From contig BAXV01000005.1 of NCBI GenBank assembly GCA_001310715.1, positions 1 through 64,000 of the forward strand: a stretch of DNA of 64,000 bases. Direction: 5' to 3'. How positions within the stretch are numbered: the first letter of the stretch is position 1; each line of letters starts with the position of its first letter. Below are positions 47,561-56,946 of this stretch, one piece after another. The notes under the pieces are model-generated. The model saw nothing but the letters and a program-made list of their open reading frames with translations. It made no database searches and was not told the DNA's origin. Made by a program: the position numbers and the translations under genes. The stretch comes from Pseudovibrio sp. JCM 19062. Lineage in GTDB: Bacteria; Pseudomonadota; Alphaproteobacteria; Rhizobiales; Stappiaceae.

Positions 47561-49306
47561 TTATTCGCCCAATGCAACGCCTTCGCGGCGTGGGTCAACA
47601 CCACCTTGCAGACCGTTATCAGTGATCACAATTCCATGAAGACCGGAGTTGAGATCGCGGATGTTGGTTTTGTACCCCATTGCTTCAAGCGCTGGCTGCA
47701 GTTGTTCAGCTGCGGTTCCTGCTTCAAGGTCATAGGTGCCAAAGCGGTTGACCAGATGCGGCATGTCGATGGCATCCTGAATGTTCATGCCCCAATCCAG
47801 ATTGGCAACCAGCGTTGACAATACATATCCGATGATGCGGCTACCACCGGGAGAACCGACAACAACAAATGGCTTGTCGTCCTGCATGACAATTGTTGGT
47901 GCCATGGAAGAACGTGGACGCTTACCCGGTTCAACACGGTTGGCAATAGGCACACCATTGCTATGTGTACGGAAGGAGAAGTCCGTCAACTCGTTGTTGA
48001 GAAGGAAGCCGTTGGTCATCAGGCGGGAGCCGAAGCCGTTTTCGATGGTGGTTGTCATGGAGACAGCATTGCCGTTCGCATCCACAATCGAGAAGTGGCT
48101 GGTGGATGGCAGCTCAATGCTTTCATCATCAGCCAGCAACATGGCGTGATCCCATGTTGGATTACCCGGCACGACCTGCTCAGCAGACAGGGCTTTGTCG
48201 GTATCCAGAAGCTTTGCGCGCTCTTTCAGATAGGCCGGATCAACAAGGCCCTTAGTTGGCATTGGGACGTAATCACTGTCAGCCATATACCGACCACGAT
48301 CGGCAAAGGCGAGACGGGATGCGTCGCCAATCAGGCGCCATGCATTCGGATCGCCAGCATCCATTGACGGCAGGTCATAGTTTTCCAACTGGCCAAGAAC
48401 CTGACCCACGGTGAGAGCACCGGAAGATGGTGGGCCCATTCCACAGACCTCATAGACCCGATATTGTGCACAAACCGCCGGACGCTCTTGGACATCGTAG
48501 TTTGCAAGATCTTCTAGAGCCAGCTTACCGGGATTGCCCGCAGCAGACTGAACTGTCTCAACGATGGACTGTGCAATGTCACCAGTATAAAACGCGTCAG
48601 CGCCATTTTGGGAGATTGCTGTCAATGTCGCAGCATATTCAGGTTCTTGAGCAGGTCTCCGACTTGTAGTGGTGTACCGCCGGGCAGGAAGTAGTTTTTG
48701 GTTGCCTCAAAGCGAGAAAGGCGTTCGCTATCGTTAGTGATCAGAGTGTTCAGGCGCTCAGAGACTTCAAAGCCTCTGTTGCCAGCTTGATGCTGGTGCG
48801 ACCAGATCTTCCCATGGCAGCGAGCCCAGCTTTGTGTGGGTATCATACAACAGCCTGACCGTACCGGGCGTTCCAACAGAAAGGCCGCCGACAACTGCAT
48901 CATAGAAACGTAACGGCTCGCCATTTGCGTCCTGAAACAGTTCTGGCGTTGCAGCTTCAGGGGCGGTTTCACGGCCGTCAAACGTGGTCAGCTTGCCTGC
49001 TTCGGCGTCATAATACACGAGGAAGGCACCGCCGCCGATCCCGGAGGATTGAGGTTCAACCAACCCCAATACAAGCTGCACAGCAACCATTGCATCAATG
49101 GCATTGCCGCCTGCTTTCAAAACATCAAAACCCGCTTGCGATGCATATGGGTTTGCGGCAACCACCATAAAGTCCTGTGCGGTTACCATTTGCTTGTCGG
49201 AGACACCGCTTGCCATTTCCGGGGCGACACTGTCTGCAGCTTCCTGCGCCTGAACAGGCAAAGCAAGCCCCGCGGCCAACACTGCAGAGACCCATAGTTT
49301 TTTCAT
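47561..49306 (-). CDS. ggt: Gamma-glutamyltranspeptidase (frameshifted)
   Basis: Periplasmic Ntn-hydrolase of about 580 residues that cleaves gamma-glutamyl bonds of glutathione and related peptides. The signal peptide ends L-P-V-Q-A-Q. The large-subunit signature G-L-V-E-P-Q-S-S-G-I-G-G-G is in the first frame; breaks lie near 48815 and 48630. The autoprocessing site precedes T-S-H-F-S-I-V-D, whose Thr becomes the N-terminal nucleophile of the small subunit. Later P-G-K-R-P-R-S-S-M-A-P-T and G-S-P-G-G-S-R-I-I mark the substrate pocket. It may support glutathione turnover and recycling of glutamate and cysteinylglycine. It is followed by a terminator. Confidence 0.95.
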
Positions 49307-49341
49307 TATTTTCCCTCCTCAAGCGGGCAAATACCCGCTAA

Positions 49342-50061
49342 TTAAACAAGTTCTTCAAACTCGATTTTCTTCTTTACTGCAAAATCCAAAATTCCACGCA
49401 CGTGTTCTGCGGTGCTATCAAAGACAGGGGCCGAAATATCCTCCTGCCCCACCAGCAGTCCGAGCTCTGTCGAAGCCAGAATGACACTATCTGCCCCCTG
49501 ATCCTGTGCTTTTCTGACAATTTGCAGGAGTGCGCGCCGAGAATCTTCATTGATTTGGCCGCGACACAATTCATTGTAAGCAATATCATGGACGACGGCC
49601 TGACCTCCACGGTCCGGGATCATCGGCGAAAGCCCATAGTCTTCCTGCAGCCGTTTGATATAAAAACCCTGTTCCATGATATAGCGCGTTGCGAGCAAAA
49701 GCGGTTTGCTGCGCTTGGCCTGCTGAACGGCATTTGCCGTTGTGTCAGCTATGTGAATGAATGGGATCTTCACGCCGTCCTGAATGCAGGAGGCAACCAT
49801 GTGCATTGTGTTGGAACAGACCACGATGCAGTCAGCGCCAGCACTTTCCAGCTTCCGGGCGGCCTGCTTCAGAACACGGGCCGCTTCCTCCCACTCACCG
49901 CGTGCGACAAGCAGCTCGATCCGAGAGAAGTTGAAAGACCACAATATGAGCTCAGCGGAGTTTAGCCCGCCGAGCCGCACACGGGACTGCTGATTAAGCA
50001 GTCTGTAATAGGTGGCAGTGCTCTCCCAGCTCATTCCCCCTAATAAGCCAATTGTTTTCAT
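49342..50061 (-). CDS. Aspartate/glutamate racemase family protein with Cys-to-Ser change
   Basis: An intact protein of about 239 residues. It has the family start I-G-L-L-G-G-M-S-W-E-S-T, the first catalytic block V-V-C-S-N-T-M-H with its cysteine, and the second block L-A-S-T-E-L-G-L-L. In racemases such as YgeA the second block carries the other catalytic Cys (G-C-T-E); here it is Ser. One-Cys variants may epimerise poorly or act on one stereoisomer, as in maleate isomerase or decarboxylase relatives. ATG 50061 is chosen because GAGGAA lies just upstream. It sits 35 nt upstream of the ggt start, so the two are probably co-transcribed. Confidence 0.82.
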   Translation of the reverse strand: MKTIGLLGGMSWESTATYYRLLNQQSRVRLGGLNSAELILWSFNFSRIELLVARGEWEEAARVLKQAARKLESAGADCIVVCSNTMHMVASCIQDGVKIPFIHIADTTANAVQQAKRSKPLLLATRYIMEQGFYIKRLQEDYGLSPMIPDRGGQAVVHDIAYNELCRGQINEDSRRALLQIVRKAQDQGADSVILASTELGLLVGQEDISAPVFDSTAEHVRGILDFAVKKKIEFEELV

Positions 50062-50161
50062 AGTTTCCTCAACGTAGGACACTCATTAGTGGAACTATGT
50101 TGGCAAATTGTACAGGGTTAGAGAAGGGGGTTTTTTGTGCACTGAGGCCGAAAGCCTAGAA

Positions 50162-50500
50162 TCAAGGCACTCTACAGGTGATATCTTCACCTGCCTGAGC
50201 TTCACAGCAGGTCCATTCAGTGTAATCATCCAGACATGCCTCGCCCCCTATAGAACGACGGTTGCAAAGCTTATTCGTCTGGAAGGTATAGCGATCATCT
50301 CGCGCTATATCAGTAAAACGATAAATCTGGCCATTGGGAGCGTCCGGTCCGATTGTGACCTGAACTTCGCAAACTTTCATACCATTCCCTTCCAAAGTGA
50401 TTGAGGTCGCATTGGCTTTCTCACCCAGTGCCAACACAAGGAAAAGAGCCGAAAATACGAAGAAAGCAAACCAGAGGGGACGCTTCAAACAGAGGGCCAT
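50162..50500 (-). CDS. Small secreted cysteine-rich protein
   Basis: A protein of about 112 residues. From the ATG at 50500 there is a basic start and a hydrophobic stretch (F-A-F-F-V-F-S-A-L-F-L-V-L-A-L), with likely cleavage near K-A-N-A. The mature part has seven cysteines, including a C-C pair, in a domain with acidic and aromatic residues. A longer frame to 50548 adds 16 residues without conservation. I do not recognise the family. Export and cysteine content suggest a disulfide-stabilised periplasmic or extracellular protein. It stands alone between the racemase and ubiX. Confidence 0.6.
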   Translation of the reverse strand: MALCLKRPLWFAFFVFSALFLVLALGEKANATSITLEGNGMKVCEVQVTIGPDAPNGQIYRFTDIARDDRYTFQTNKLCNRRSIGGEACLDDYTEWTCCEAQAGEDITCRVP

Positions 50501-50647
50501 TGTCTTTACCTTTAGCTTTTGTTTTATTAAAATCGAATTTGACTTCACTATCCAATTTCAAAATCAATGTAGCTGGCCCGAGTAAACTTTGGCCTAAAGG
50601 GAACGGCGTATTTTTATAAGATTAAGCTGAAGCAGCTCATGATTAAT

Positions 50648-51209
50648 CTACTTCCACTTGGTCATGCTCAAGCCCGGATCAATTCCCAGTGTATTAATTC
50701 CGCGGGCCGCCATTTCTTTAATCAGATCCTCCTTGCTTTGCATTTCTGCATAAAATGGAGGCACGGGCGGCGTTATGATTCCACCCATCCGCGTCACTTT
50801 GAGCATAGCTTCCAGATGGCCTTCGTGAAGGGGCGTTTCGCGCGGAACGAGCACAAGTTTACGGCGCTCCTTAAGAATAACGTCAGCAGCCCGCGTGAGC
50901 AGGTTATCAGAGAAAGAATAGGCGACACCTGAAAGTACGTATGGAACAAGGGGTGATGATCATGCCATCTGTGTGAAACGAACCGCTGGCGATTGCCGCT
51001 GTCATTTCATCTGGCCCATAGGTGACTGAGGCCAAATCCCTCAGCTGCTCAATGCCGTTCTCTCCAAGCTCATGTTGAACCGGAGCGACCGCCCCTTTTG
51101 AATGCACAAAATGCGTTTCAATACCCAACGCCTTCAGTATCTCAAGCGTTTTCAGCGCAAGCTGCCCACCCGATGCTCCTGATACCCCAACAATGATGCG
51201 TTTTGTCAT
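50648..51209 (-). CDS. ubiX: Flavin prenyltransferase UbiX (one frameshift)
   Basis: Makes prenylated FMN, the cofactor of UbiD. About 187 residues. The first frame has V-G-V-S-G-A-S-G-G-Q-L-A, the FMN-phosphate loop, and T-P-C-S-I-R-T. A shift near 50940 joins A-Y-S-F-S-D-N-L-L-T-R-A-A-D-V and L-V-L-V-P-R-E-T-P-L, both strongly conserved in UbiX. It starts 5 nt after the ubiD stop, so it is co-transcribed with its client enzyme. Confidence 0.94.
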
Positions 51210-51214
51210 GCAGC

Positions 51215-52779
51215 CTATTCACTTCCCTCAGTCGATTTCTTCGGTTCTGGAGCGCTAGTAACATCCTTTGGGTGTTCCTGACCCTGTTTTTGTGGGAGCC
51301 CACCGGGGAAAAGTTCGTCCCAACGATCTTCACTTGTTTGGTCAGTTCTTCGGGCATACGCATGACTTCCGGCCAGTCGGTGCGTGTTTCAGACCCGATT
51401 TTTGTAGTGGCGTCGATGCCCAGTTTGCCGCCCAATCCTTCCATGCCAGACGCGAAGTCAAGCGTATCAACTGGTGTGCGGTCCAGAACAACAAGATCAC
51501 GGGACGGGTCCATACGGGTTGCGACGGCCACATGACATCGCTCCAACTTCGGCAGTCTATGTCTTCATCAACGGTGATGATCAACTTGGTCATGGTGAAC
51601 TGTGGGAGCAGCGACCACATGCCCATCATCACGCGGCGGGCCTGACCGGGGTAGCTCTTTTTGATCTTCAAAACCGCAATCCGGTAGGAGCACGCCTCCG
51701 GCGGTAGCCACAGATCGACGACTTCAGGGATCTGCTGCTTCAGGAGCGGTAGAAAAACGTCGTTCATGGTTTCGGACAGGACTGCTGGTTCGTCTGGCGC
51801 TCTGCCGGTGAAGGTGCTCATGTAAACTGGGTCCTTGCGGGCACGGACACCTGATACTTTGAAGACCGGGAACTGGTCTGGGTCGTTGTAGTAGCCGGTG
51901 TGATCGCCAAACGGGCCTTCTTCTGCGGTTTCTGTTGGCTCTGCGAAGCCCTCCAGAACGATCTCCGAAGAGGCTGGCACATGTAGGTCGATGTGCTTGC
52001 AGGGGATCAGCTCAGGCCGACCGCCTGACAATACGCCGGAGATCATCAACTCGCTAACATCAGAGGGCGTTGGGATGACGGCGGACAGGATTGTTGCAGG
52101 GTCCGCACCAATCACAACCGCGACAGGCATACGCTCGCCACGGGCCTGCCAGAGGCGGTGGTGGGCGGCTCCTCCACGCATGGCGAGCAGCGTAGGATCG
52201 CCTTGTCTTTGCCTATGACTTGCGCCCGATAGATGCCGAGGTTGTACTGGAGGGATCATCTTTTCCCGGTGGGCGAGTGATGACGATGCCCCATGTGATT
52301 AAGGGACCGGCATCGTTTGGCCAGCACATCTGGACAGGAAGCTGTTCCAGATCAACGGGCATATCTATCAGAGAGGAAGACCGTAGTCGTTTGGGCCGCG
52401 CCACCCATGCCGCCTTGGCGACTGGCAGGGCATCGATAAAGCCTTTCAGGCCCTTCGGTGGTTGCGGAGAGCGAAGATAGGCAAGCAGCTCCCCCAAGGA
52501 TGGAAGCTCATCAGGTGCGCAGCCAAGCCCAAGGGCCACACGTTCGCGGGTTCCAAACACGTTTGTAACGAGCGGCATACTGCTGCGTGTGCCTGAGCAA
52601 GTGATGGCATTATCGAACTGCAGAACAGGACCGTCCTGCTCTATCACCTGACGATGGATTTCTGTTGCTTCAAACTGAGCAGAAACTGGCGCTTTAACTC
52701 TCACGAGCTCCTGCTGAGCATCCAAAACATTGAGGAAGCCAGAGAGTGTCTCAAACTTCTTTTCCGTACGCCAATACAT
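51215..52779 (-). CDS. ubiD: 4-hydroxy-3-polyprenylbenzoate decarboxylase UbiD (frameshifted)
   Basis: A prenyl-FMN-dependent decarboxylase of about 520 residues in ubiquinone synthesis. P-V-Q-M-C-W-P-N-D-A-G and the prFMN/metal-binding region through E-E-G-P-F-G-D-H-T-G-Y-Y are typical of UbiD. Breaks lie near 52250, 51545 and 51290. After the last, the frame reads P-G-G-L-P-Q-K-Q-G-Q-E-H and ends at 51215 with an acidic tail. It is divergent from ubiT across 149 nt containing an FNR-type site, and translationally close to ubiX. Confidence 0.94.
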
Positions 52780-52859
52780 TCCATATCCAGATTACTGGGC
52801 AAACTTGGGATCGGTTCGCCGGGTTAACACACATTTGAAGGGTGTTGTCGCTCTGGTCC

Positions 52860-52873
52860 TTGACCTCCATCAA
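52860..52873. promoter_or_regulatory. FNR-type binding site in the ubiD-ubiT divergent promoter
   Basis: TTGAC-CTCC-ATCAA differs from the FNR consensus TTGAT-N4-ATCAA at one base. It lies 55 nt before the ubiT ATG and 80 nt before the ubiD start, suitable for activating an anaerobic ubiTUV promoter. Confidence 0.6.
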
Positions 52874-52928
52874 TGATGAGTTCCGCTAGGCTTAATAGGA
52901 GAGGATACTGATCAGTGGAGATTAAAGT

Positions 52929-53465
52929 ATGTTCTTTAAACCGGACCGAGGCCTGTTTCCTCCTGCCCTGCAAAAAGCTCTCGGCATATTGCCGGTTCCT
53001 CCGCTTGGCTTTGCTCTGACCCGTGCTGTGCGTCGGCTTGCGCGGACCCGGCCAGACTTGTTTGACCGTCTGGACACCTACAAACGCACGCATTTCATTA
53101 TCGACCCGGTGGACATCGCACATGTCTTCCGCCTGATCCCGAATGGGGAGCATGCAACTGTGGAATTGTTCAAGCGGAAAGATGCACCGGAAGGTGCTGC
53201 GCGCATTTCCGGACCGCTTATTGTTCTGCTTGGGCTGGTGGATGGCACCTATGACGGTGATGCGGTGTTCTTTACGCGCGATCTGGTGATCGAAGGCGAT
53301 ACGGATGCTGTACTTGCCCTTCGCAACACGATGGAAGAAGCCGACCTCTCACCTGCTGAGTTTCTGGGCTTCAATGGTCGCCCACGCGAGGTCGTGGATG
53401 GAGCAACCAACAAGACATTAGGTCATTTGCGCCGACTACTCGACGCACCAACTGCCACTTCCTGA
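52929..53465 (+). CDS. ubiT: UbiT, SCP2-domain accessory factor of anaerobic ubiquinone synthesis
   Basis: An intact 178-residue protein with an SCP2 lipid-binding domain (about residues 40-145, including the L-I-V-L-L-G-L-V-D-G-T-Y-D-G-D-A strand pair). UbiT binds polyprenylated ubiquinone intermediates and is required with UbiU and UbiV when oxygen is absent. The start P-A-L-Q-K-A-L-G-I-L-P segment is typical. GGAG lies about 9 nt upstream of the ATG. It is followed in the same direction by ubiU (71 nt) and ubiV, and preceded by an FNR-type site. Confidence 0.92.
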   Translation: MFFKPDRGLFPPALQKALGILPVPPLGFALTRAVRRLARTRPDLFDRLDTYKRTHFIIDPVDIAHVFRLIPNGEHATVELFKRKDAPEGAARISGPLIVLLGLVDGTYDGDAVFFTRDLVIEGDTDAVLALRNTMEEADLSPAEFLGFNGRPREVVDGATNKTLGHLRRLLDAPTATS

Positions 53466-53536
53466 TTACCGCTGCAGGGTAATAGCTCCCTGCGCGAACC
53501 AAGTGGTTCTCTCTGTTATTTTCTGGAAGGTGTTTT

Positions 53537-54556
53537 ATGCTTGGACAGCGCAACGATAACAATCCGTCGCTGGAGCTTGTTTGCCCAGCCGGTACACCAG
53601 CTGCTCTTAAAGCCGCCGCAGAAGCGGGCGCTCACAGCATTTATTGCGGTTTGCGCAATGAGACCAACGCTCGTAACTTCCCCGGCCTGAACTTCTCTGA
53701 AAAAGAGTTGAATGCGGGTGTTCGTCTTGCACACAGACACGGCTCCCATGTTCTCGTTGCGGTGAACACATTTGCCCGTGCTGGCGATACCCACATCTGG
53801 AAGCGTGCGGTGGACGCTGTTGCAGCTTCGGGTGCGGATGCGATCATCGCTGCGGATATTGCTGTGCTCGATTATGCAAAAGAGAAGCATCCGGACCTAC
53901 GTTTGCACCTGTCTGTGCAAGCTGCAGCAGCGACACCTGAGGCGATCAGCTTTTATCAGGAGACCTTTGGCGTACAGCGTGTGGTGCTGCCGCGTGTGAT
54001 GTCCGTTGAGGAAATCGTCAAGCTCAATAAAGAGGTCACGGTAGAGACAGAAGTCTTTGTATTTGGTGGGCTTTGTGTGATGACCGAGGGGCGCTGTGCT
54101 CTGTCATCTTATGCAACTGGCAAGTCTCCAAACCTGACCGGCGTCTGCTCGCCTCCGGGAGACGTTTCCTACGACGAAGATGGGAGCAACCTTTATGCGC
54201 GTCTTGGCGGCTTTACCATTGATGGCTTTGGGGAAGGTGAAACTGCTGGATACCCAACGCTTTGTAAGGGACGCTTTAAGGCAGAAGGAGAGACCTCCTA
54301 CCTGTTTGAAGACCCTGTCAGCCTGAACGCTGCAAGCTTGTTGCCGCGCCTTCAAAAAGCAGGCGTAACTGCCGTTAAAATTGAAGGTCGTCAACGCGGT
54401 AAAGCCTATATTTCGCAGGTGGTGAAAGCCTTCCGCGCTGCTGTCGATGCCATGGATGCAGGTGGCAATGCAGAAGAAGAAGTTTCAGCCATGTTGAGCG
54501 CGATGACCGAAGGTGGGCGTGAAACCACCGGCGCCTATAAAAAGATCTGGAGATAA
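53537..54556 (+). CDS. ubiU: UbiU, U32-family Fe-S protein of oxygen-independent ubiquinone hydroxylation
   Basis: An intact 339-residue peptidase-U32-family protein. With UbiV it hydroxylates the ubiquinone ring without oxygen, using prephenate as oxygen donor. The four cysteines that bind the 4Fe-4S cluster are clear at C180, C187, C204 and C243 (G-G-L-C, E-G-R-C, T-G-V-C, T-L-C-K). The N-terminal E-L-V-C-P-A-G-T-P and G-A-H-S-I-Y-C-G-L segments fit UbiU rather than UbiV. GGAAGGTG precedes the ATG. ubiV follows after 9 nt. Confidence 0.95.
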   Translation: MLGQRNDNNPSLELVCPAGTPAALKAAAEAGAHSIYCGLRNETNARNFPGLNFSEKELNAGVRLAHRHGSHVLVAVNTFARAGDTHIWKRAVDAVAASGADAIIAADIAVLDYAKEKHPDLRLHLSVQAAAATPEAISFYQETFGVQRVVLPRVMSVEEIVKLNKEVTVETEVFVFGGLCVMTEGRCALSSYATGKSPNLTGVCSPPGDVSYDEDGSNLYARLGGFTIDGFGEGETAGYPTLCKGRFKAEGETSYLFEDPVSLNAASLLPRLQKAGVTAVKIEGRQRGKAYISQVVKAFRAAVDAMDAGGNAEEEVSAMLSAMTEGGRETTGAYKKIWR

Positions 54557-54565
54557 GGACCAAGT

Positions 54566-55462
54566 ATGAGCAAGATCGAACTTTCCATTGGTCCAAACTT
54601 CTTCAACTGGTCCAACGAAAAACTCGTCGACTTTTATGCGCGGATTGCTGATGAAGCGCCGGTTGAGCGTGTTTATATCGGTGAGGTGATTTGTGGTAAG
54701 CGCATGCCGTTTAACGACAAGGTGTGGCCCGAGATTTATGAGCGTCTCACCAATGCTGGTAAGACCGTTGTGTTCTCGACCATCGCGCTGCCAGTGACCG
54801 TTCGCGACCGCAAATCCATCAATGCCCTGTCAGCAGATTGCGAGCTGGTTGAGGCCAATGATATCGCGAGTGTTTACAAGCGCTCTGGCCAGCCGTTCGT
54901 TGGTGGGCCATTCCTCAACATCTACAACGAACAGACAGCAAAAGTTCTCATGAACCTGGGCATGGAAACGTTCTGCCCGCCCGTTGAATTACCTATGAAG
55001 TCTGTGGAAGCGATTGCACAGGCACTTCCGGATCTGACCATAGAGGTGTTCGCATTTGGTCGTCTGCCTTTGGCTGTATCAGGTCGCTGCTACCATGCAC
55101 GTGCTCACAAGTTGCATAAAGATAACTGCCAATTCATTTGTGACCGCGACCTTGACGGCATGGACGTTACGACATTGGATGACCAGAACTTCCTTTCAGC
55201 AAACGGTATTCAGACACTGTCCCACAGCGTTCAGGCGATTACGCTTGGCCGTGACGAGCTGCTGACCAAGGGCATTGGCCGCTTACGCCTGTCGCCGCAC
55301 AATATCGATATGATTGCGATTGCGGAGATCTATCGTGACCTTGTTGACGGGAAGATCGAGAGCGCGGAAGCCGAAGCACGTTTGCAGGCTCAGCCTTTGC
55401 CGGGGGCTTTGGCAAACGGGTATGTCACCGGCAAACCGGGGCATCTCTGGCAAGCTGACTAG
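54566..55462 (+). CDS. ubiV: UbiV, U32-family Fe-S partner of UbiU
   Basis: An intact 298-residue U32-family protein, partner of UbiU in the soluble hydroxylase. Cluster cysteines match the UbiV pattern: C43 (V-I-C-G-K-R), then C175, C188 and C192 (S-G-R-C, D-N-C, F-I-C). The start S-I-G-P-N-F-F-N-W and G-G-P-F-L-N-I-Y-N are typical. It is the last gene of ubiTUV; a strong terminator follows. Confidence 0.95.
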   Translation: MSKIELSIGPNFFNWSNEKLVDFYARIADEAPVERVYIGEVICGKRMPFNDKVWPEIYERLTNAGKTVVFSTIALPVTVRDRKSINALSADCELVEANDIASVYKRSGQPFVGGPFLNIYNEQTAKVLMNLGMETFCPPVELPMKSVEAIAQALPDLTIEVFAFGRLPLAVSGRCYHARAHKLHKDNCQFICDRDLDGMDVTTLDDQNFLSANGIQTLSHSVQAITLGRDELLTKGIGRLRLSPHNIDMIAIAEIYRDLVDGKIESAEAEARLQAQPLPGALANGYVTGKPGHLWQAD

Positions 55463-55477
55463 GAAGTGAGATTAAGC

Positions 55478-55507
55478 AAAAGGCGGGACTTGTCCCGCTT
55501 TTATTTT
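55478..55507. terminator. Bidirectional terminator between ubiV and the GntR gene
   Basis: A 7-bp perfect stem (GCGGGAC-TT-GTCCCGC) is flanked by an A-run and TTTTATTTT. It lies about 20 nt after ubiV and overlaps the end of the convergent GntR gene. Confidence 0.9.
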
Positions 55508-56180
55508 GCCGGCACCATACCTTCTATCAAATCAAAGATCATATCGCAGATTTGCTGTAGGGCTACCGCACGTGAGCGCTTGTGAAACTCTGTTGCTTCT
55601 GCTGCTTTTCCCGCTTTGATCAGTTTCAGCAGTTCCCAATGGTCCTGAGCTGAGTTCGCGGGCACCCCATGGGTTTTCAAAAGCAGGTTTCGTGCCCGCT
55701 GAGACCGGTCCCACAGTGGCTGAAAGACGGTCCCCATGTGCACGTTGCCGCTGAACTTGATGATATCCTCATGGAACTTGGTATCGGCAGAGGCCCAAAC
55801 ACTCGGATCGCTGCGTTCCAGTGCCTCTTCCATCAAGGTGATCGACTCTCCCAGTGTATGGGCCTGAAGTGCATTGATTGGCTTTTCAGTAAGCTTACGA
55901 ATTGCCAGCCCTTCAATAACTTCGAGAACTTCGTAGATCTCCGTGATGTCACCCACTGTAATCGGAAGAACGCGCATGCCTTGACGGGAGCGCATGACTA
56001 CGAGCCCATCCTTTTGCAGCATGAGCATGGCCTCGCGCACAGGCGTACGCTCATTTCAAGCTGGGTCGCCGCTTCCTGTTCAAGGACCTGAGTCCCCGGG
56101 CCAAGCCGGTTCTCAAGGATCGCTTGTTTCAGTTTGTTATAGGCGATGGAGACGTTGGACGTGGAAGACGGCATTTCCAA
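55501..56180 (-). CDS. GntR-family (FCD) transcriptional regulator (one frameshift)
   Basis: About 226 residues. The N-terminal winged helix (Y-N-K-L-K-Q-A-I-L-E-N-R-L-G-P-G and, after a shift near 56045, R-E-A-M-L-M-L-Q-K-D-G-L-V) is followed by an all-helical FCD ligand domain with the metal-binding histidines seen in F-H-E-D-I-I-K and H-W-E-L-L-K. FCD regulators respond to small carboxylates or amino-acid derivatives. The nearby trans-3-hydroxyproline dehydratase and glycerate kinase genes, 770 nt away across yqaA, are the likely targets, but this is inferred from position. Confidence 0.88.
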
Positions 56181-56361
56181 AATTCAAGTTGGAGCAATGA
56201 TCGTTTTTTTCTAGCATCCGCTCTGCACATTGTCGATATTTCAGCAGGATGATAATAAACTTCCATGCACACATAAATCGATTTACTTAGAGAACCTGTG
56301 GGGTTTTGATATTTCCACTAGGCAATATTGATAAGTTTTGGCCGCCTGCAATCATCGCAGA

Positions 56362-56807
56362 TTACCCCTGCCAATAGATGATTGCGTAGTACAGGAACAG
56401 ATATCGGGCGACCTTGCCGATTGAAACCAGCACCAGAAAGTTCACAAACTTCATCCGCAATGTGCCTGCAATCACGGTAAGCGGGTCCCCAATAATCGGC
56501 ACCCAGGCAAACAACATGGAGATTTGCCCGTAGCGCTTGAACCAGCGCGTGGCTTTTTTTTGTAATGGTGCTCTTTGAGAGGAAACCACGGGCGGTCTTT
56601 GTAATGAGAGAGAAAGCGTCCGCAATACCAGTTGAACACTGAGCCTGCGATGTTGCCCAGCGAGGCAGCTGCAATCAAAATAACCGGGTTCCAACCGCCA
56701 ACCAGCAGCAGAGCGCTGAGGGCTGCTTCTGATGACCCAGGGGCTAAGGTGGCTGTCAGAAATGAGAATGCGAAAAGGCCACCATAAACACCAAGAGCCA
56801 CCAGCAT
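56362..56807 (-). CDS. yqaA: YqaA-family (DedA-like) inner-membrane protein (one frameshift)
   Basis: About 148 residues with four predicted helices. The N-terminus L-G-V-Y-G-G-L-F-A-F-S-F-L-T-A-T and P-G-S-S-E-A-A-L match YqaA, a short relative of the DedA/SNARE-associated membrane family. A shift in the T8 run (56554-56561) separates H-Y-K-K from R-W-F-K-R-Y-G, and the C-terminal V-G-K-V-A-R-Y-type helix follows. DedA relatives flip undecaprenyl phosphate or phospholipids; the YqaA substrate is unknown. It has no obvious relation to the catabolic genes around it. Confidence 0.82.
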
Positions 56808-56946
56808 CTTAAGTAAAACTCCAAATCACTTGATTACTAATACTTCACAGTGTCTTGAGCACTTCCCGCGTGCAGACTATCAATGGGCTCTATTCGAAGA
56901 TAATGAATTCGGAAATAAGTCATTTCAATTAGTTCCGGAGGACATC

